From a virus: DNA of 36,498 bases. The notes beneath the pieces are model-generated. The model worked only from the letters and a program-made list of their open reading frames with translations. It was not told the origin of the DNA and made no database searches. Shown here piece after piece: positions 35,290 to 36,498 of this stretch. Within the stretch, counting starts at the first letter, position 1. Each line of letters begins with the position of its first letter. The DNA is taken from IMG/VR virus record IMGVR_UViG_3300023313_000019, positions 1 through 36,498 of that record, one strand, 5' to 3'. Made by a program: the position numbers and the translations under genes.

Positions 35290-35544
35290 ATGCAAAAAAT
35301 AAAATACAAAGAACTCCAAAGGTGGAGAAGTGATAAGTATAAAAGTATATGAGAAGTATTATATTATGATATTATAGGAATTTCTTATGATAGGTTAGAT
35401 ATATGTTATTCGGTAACAGTAACAAAGAATTGATGAATAATAGATATGTATTCAAAAAATACAAGATTATCTACATTCAGTAAATTAATAAAAAGGAATG
35501 AAGCAATTTTAGAACTTAAAAATTTAGAACAATGAAAAAAATAG
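35290..35544 (+). CDS. Small hypothetical protein, 84 aa
   Basis: The sequence (MQKIKYKELQRWRSDKYKSI; then a strand-rich EVLYYDIIGISYDRLDICYS and NGGIIDMYSKNTRLSTFSKL) is basic with mixed structure. It stops with TAG and overlaps the next gene by 13 bases. Function unknown. Confidence 0.7.
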
Positions 35545-35720
35545 AACACTTTAACAAAGGAAAAACATATAATAAAGACCCTAGAGGTTGAAGTAAAATA
35601 GTAAAATATATTACTATTAATAGAGATTTGAATGAGAGCCTTATTCAAGAAGCAGAAAAGACTTGATTTTCAATGTCTAAAATTACGGAAATTGCACTTA
35701 AATTATATCTTAATAAATAA
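35532..35720 (+). CDS. Ribbon-helix-helix type regulator, 62 aa
   Basis: A basic tail precedes VKYITINRDLNESLIQEAEK, followed by TGFSMSKITEIALKLYLNK, the strand-helix-turn-helix layout of Arc/CopG-type repressors. Such dimers bind inverted operator sites. Given its place close to P3, it may control the early promoters; that is inference. One of its glycines is TGA in the turn (KTGFSMS). Confidence 0.8.
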
Positions 35721-35722
35721 TT

Positions 35723-36016
35723 ATGAATAATAGAGATAAAGTATTAAATATATTAAATAGGTATCCCGAAGCAAGAAATGATGATGTAGAACTCACTATC
35801 TTATTACTAGAAAAATATAGTTGCAATAGTTGGTTAGAAAAACTAATATTAAGAAGAGTATTAAAAAGATTTTGAACTCCATTATCTACTATAATCAGAT
35901 ATAGGGCAGATTATCAAAATAAGAAAAAACAATTTGAAGCAGATGAAGAAATAAAAAGAGAAAGGCAAAAACACCAATATAGGAAACAACAAGAATTTTG
36001 AATTGATTATAAATAA
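35723..36016 (+). CDS. Hypothetical protein, 97 aa
   Basis: The product (NRDKVLNILNRYPEARNDDV; then LEKLILRRVLKRFGTPLSTI; IIRYRADYQNKKKQFEADEE) resembles small helix-turn-helix-containing phage proteins that follow replication genes: 'L...P.aR.dd..L...yw...' is a pattern found in several phage early proteins. It ends with a charged helix. Exact role unknown. Confidence 0.72.
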
Positions 36017-36018
36017 AT

Positions 36019-36117
36019 ATGAATAAATTAGAAAAACTATTATTAAAATGGAAAGATAAAAAGCCTTTAAATAAAGAATTAGATATGTTTTTTATTAAAA
36101 AGTCTAAAAAAGTATAA
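36019..36117 (+). CDS. Very small basic protein, 32 aa (tentative)
   Basis: The frame reads MNKLEKLLLKWKDKKPLNKE, then LDMFFIKKSKKV, two bases after the preceding stop. Its final codons lie inside the A-tract boxes of P3. It is short and could be chance, but its start fits the pattern of close-packed genes. Confidence 0.5.
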   Translation: MNKLEKLLLKWKDKKPLNKELDMFFIKKSKKV

Positions 36118-36160
36118 AAAAGTTTTGCTTTTTAAGTAATAATAAGTTATAATTAATGTG
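36103..36160 (+). promoter_or_regulatory. Early promoter P3 with tandem A-tract boxes
   Basis: TCTAAAAAAG (36103-36112) and TATAAAAAAG (36113-36122), preceded by a partial third copy, then TTGCTT (36125-36130), 17-base spacer, TATAAT (36148-36153). The start near 36160 serves the endolysin at 36203 and probably the whole small-gene block that follows across the junction. Confidence 0.82.
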
Positions 36161-36202
36161 TACCTAATAAAAAAGTACAATTTATATTTTAATTTATATG
36201 TT

Positions 36203-36498
36203 ATGAAAACTATAAAAGTTACTAAATGAGTTCTTTCAGATAAAGAGAGAGCAAAAATAAGAAAAAGTAAATATACTATTGATTTAGCTTGACCTACTTT
36301 TAAAGAAAGAGTAAAAGCTAGAAAAAGTATTAGAATAAAAAAATTAACAGATAGTTTATGGTTAGAAGTTAAAGTGTTGGTATGATTAATTATATTAGCT
36401 TTACTTATAATCTATACGACAAAGGTTTATTGAGAAATACCTATTGAGCCAGTACAAGCATATAGTGTAGATGAAGAATTAGATAAAAATATAGCAGT
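36203..36498 (+). CDS. GH24 phage lysozyme (endolysin), N-terminal part
   Basis: This is the first part of the gene that continues from base 128 when the circle is closed. The first 52 residues are strongly basic (LSDKERAKIRKSKYTIDLAG; FKERVKARKSIRIKK, with a twice-used K.R.K.RKS pattern) and should stay in the cytoplasm. The transmembrane segment follows, then a short acidic linker. There is no signal-peptidase-type site after the hydrophobic segment, so the protein should remain anchored until released. Three TGA glycines lie upstream of the enzyme domain. It is the first gene behind P3. Confidence 0.92.
36372..36498. repeat. Terminal direct repeat, right copy (circularity overlap)
   Basis: Identical to 1-127. 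Removing one copy leaves a 36,371-bp circle with an unbroken endolysin frame. Confidence 0.95.

Noticed and set aside
1-36498. tRNA genes, including a UCA-anticodon glycine tRNA
   Set aside because: I looked for T-loop-like GTTCRANNC sequences in the gaps (for example near 4445 and 30877) and found none with a matching acceptor stem and anticodon arm. The phage seems to rely on the host for TGA decoding; a covariance-model scan would be decisive.
1-36498. CRISPR array, integrase, transposase
   Set aside because: The repeats seen are short and adjacent (A-tract boxes, iterons, glycine-codon repeats) without regular spacers, and no recombinase motifs were found in any translated gene.

Overview
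This window is one complete circular phage genome. Bases 1-127 are repeated exactly at 36372-36498, so the unit is 36,371 bp and the endolysin gene runs across the junction. All 71 genes I can support lie on the + strand, are tightly packed and often overlap by a few bases. The DNA is very AT-rich. In-frame TGA codons occur in most genes and decode as glycine: the large terminase Walker A reads PRGHGKT and the ParB-like proteins read ILGHGR only with TGA=Gly, while TGG remains Trp. TAA (mostly) and TAG are the stops. This is genetic code 25, used by Absconditabacteria (SR1) and Gracilibacteria, so the host is most likely a member of those candidate phyla. The architecture (HK97-type head, tape measure, Dit-like protein) is that of a siphovirus.

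Layout: (a) 36203-626, a membrane-anchored GH24 endolysin behind a strong promoter; (b) 633-4328, 14 small unrecognised genes, probably host take-over or anti-defence; (c) 4476-7254, a putative DNA hypermodification cassette of two ParB-like proteins, a TET/JBP-like 2OG-Fe(II) oxygenase and a GT-A glycosyltransferase; (d) 7256-13349, packaging and head (terminases, portal, protease-scaffold fusion, major capsid protein); (e) 13413-15798, connectors and tail tube; (f) 15859-27144, tail assembly, tape measure, tail tip, a glycine-rich adhesin and further fibre genes; (g) 27149-29348, membrane/holin-like proteins, a PLA2-like protein and a papain-like peptidase; (h) 29454-36117, replication and recombination (YopX, replisome organiser, HNH, RusA, Sak-type annealing protein, Gp157-like, sigma region-4-like and ribbon-helix-helix regulators).

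Non-coding signals are unusually rich. A set of sigma70-like promoters shares a TAAAAAAG box just upstream of a TTGCTT-type -35. Three of these carry the box as phased 10-bp tandem repeats. A second motif, TTGYAAARGGTAA, precedes the capsid, tail-tube and adhesin genes. A short transcript at 16598-16692 has two hairpins whose 7-nt loops are exactly complementary (a kissing loop), and it sits inside the only long gene-free stretch (16453-17012). The replisome-organiser mRNA begins with a long leader whose terminator loop can pair with either of two upstream segments. Ten-base iterons inside that gene suggest the replication origin. A perfect 17-bp inverted repeat brackets the fibre gene at 24445-25383.

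Glycine codon choice differs strongly between genes: TGA supplies about 9 of 10 glycines in the large terminase, but only about a quarter in the major capsid protein and a tenth in the 24445 fibre. No integrase, CI-type repressor, DNA methyltransferase or tRNA gene was recognised, so lifestyle is unresolved. All family assignments were made by eye from translated motifs, without database searches.
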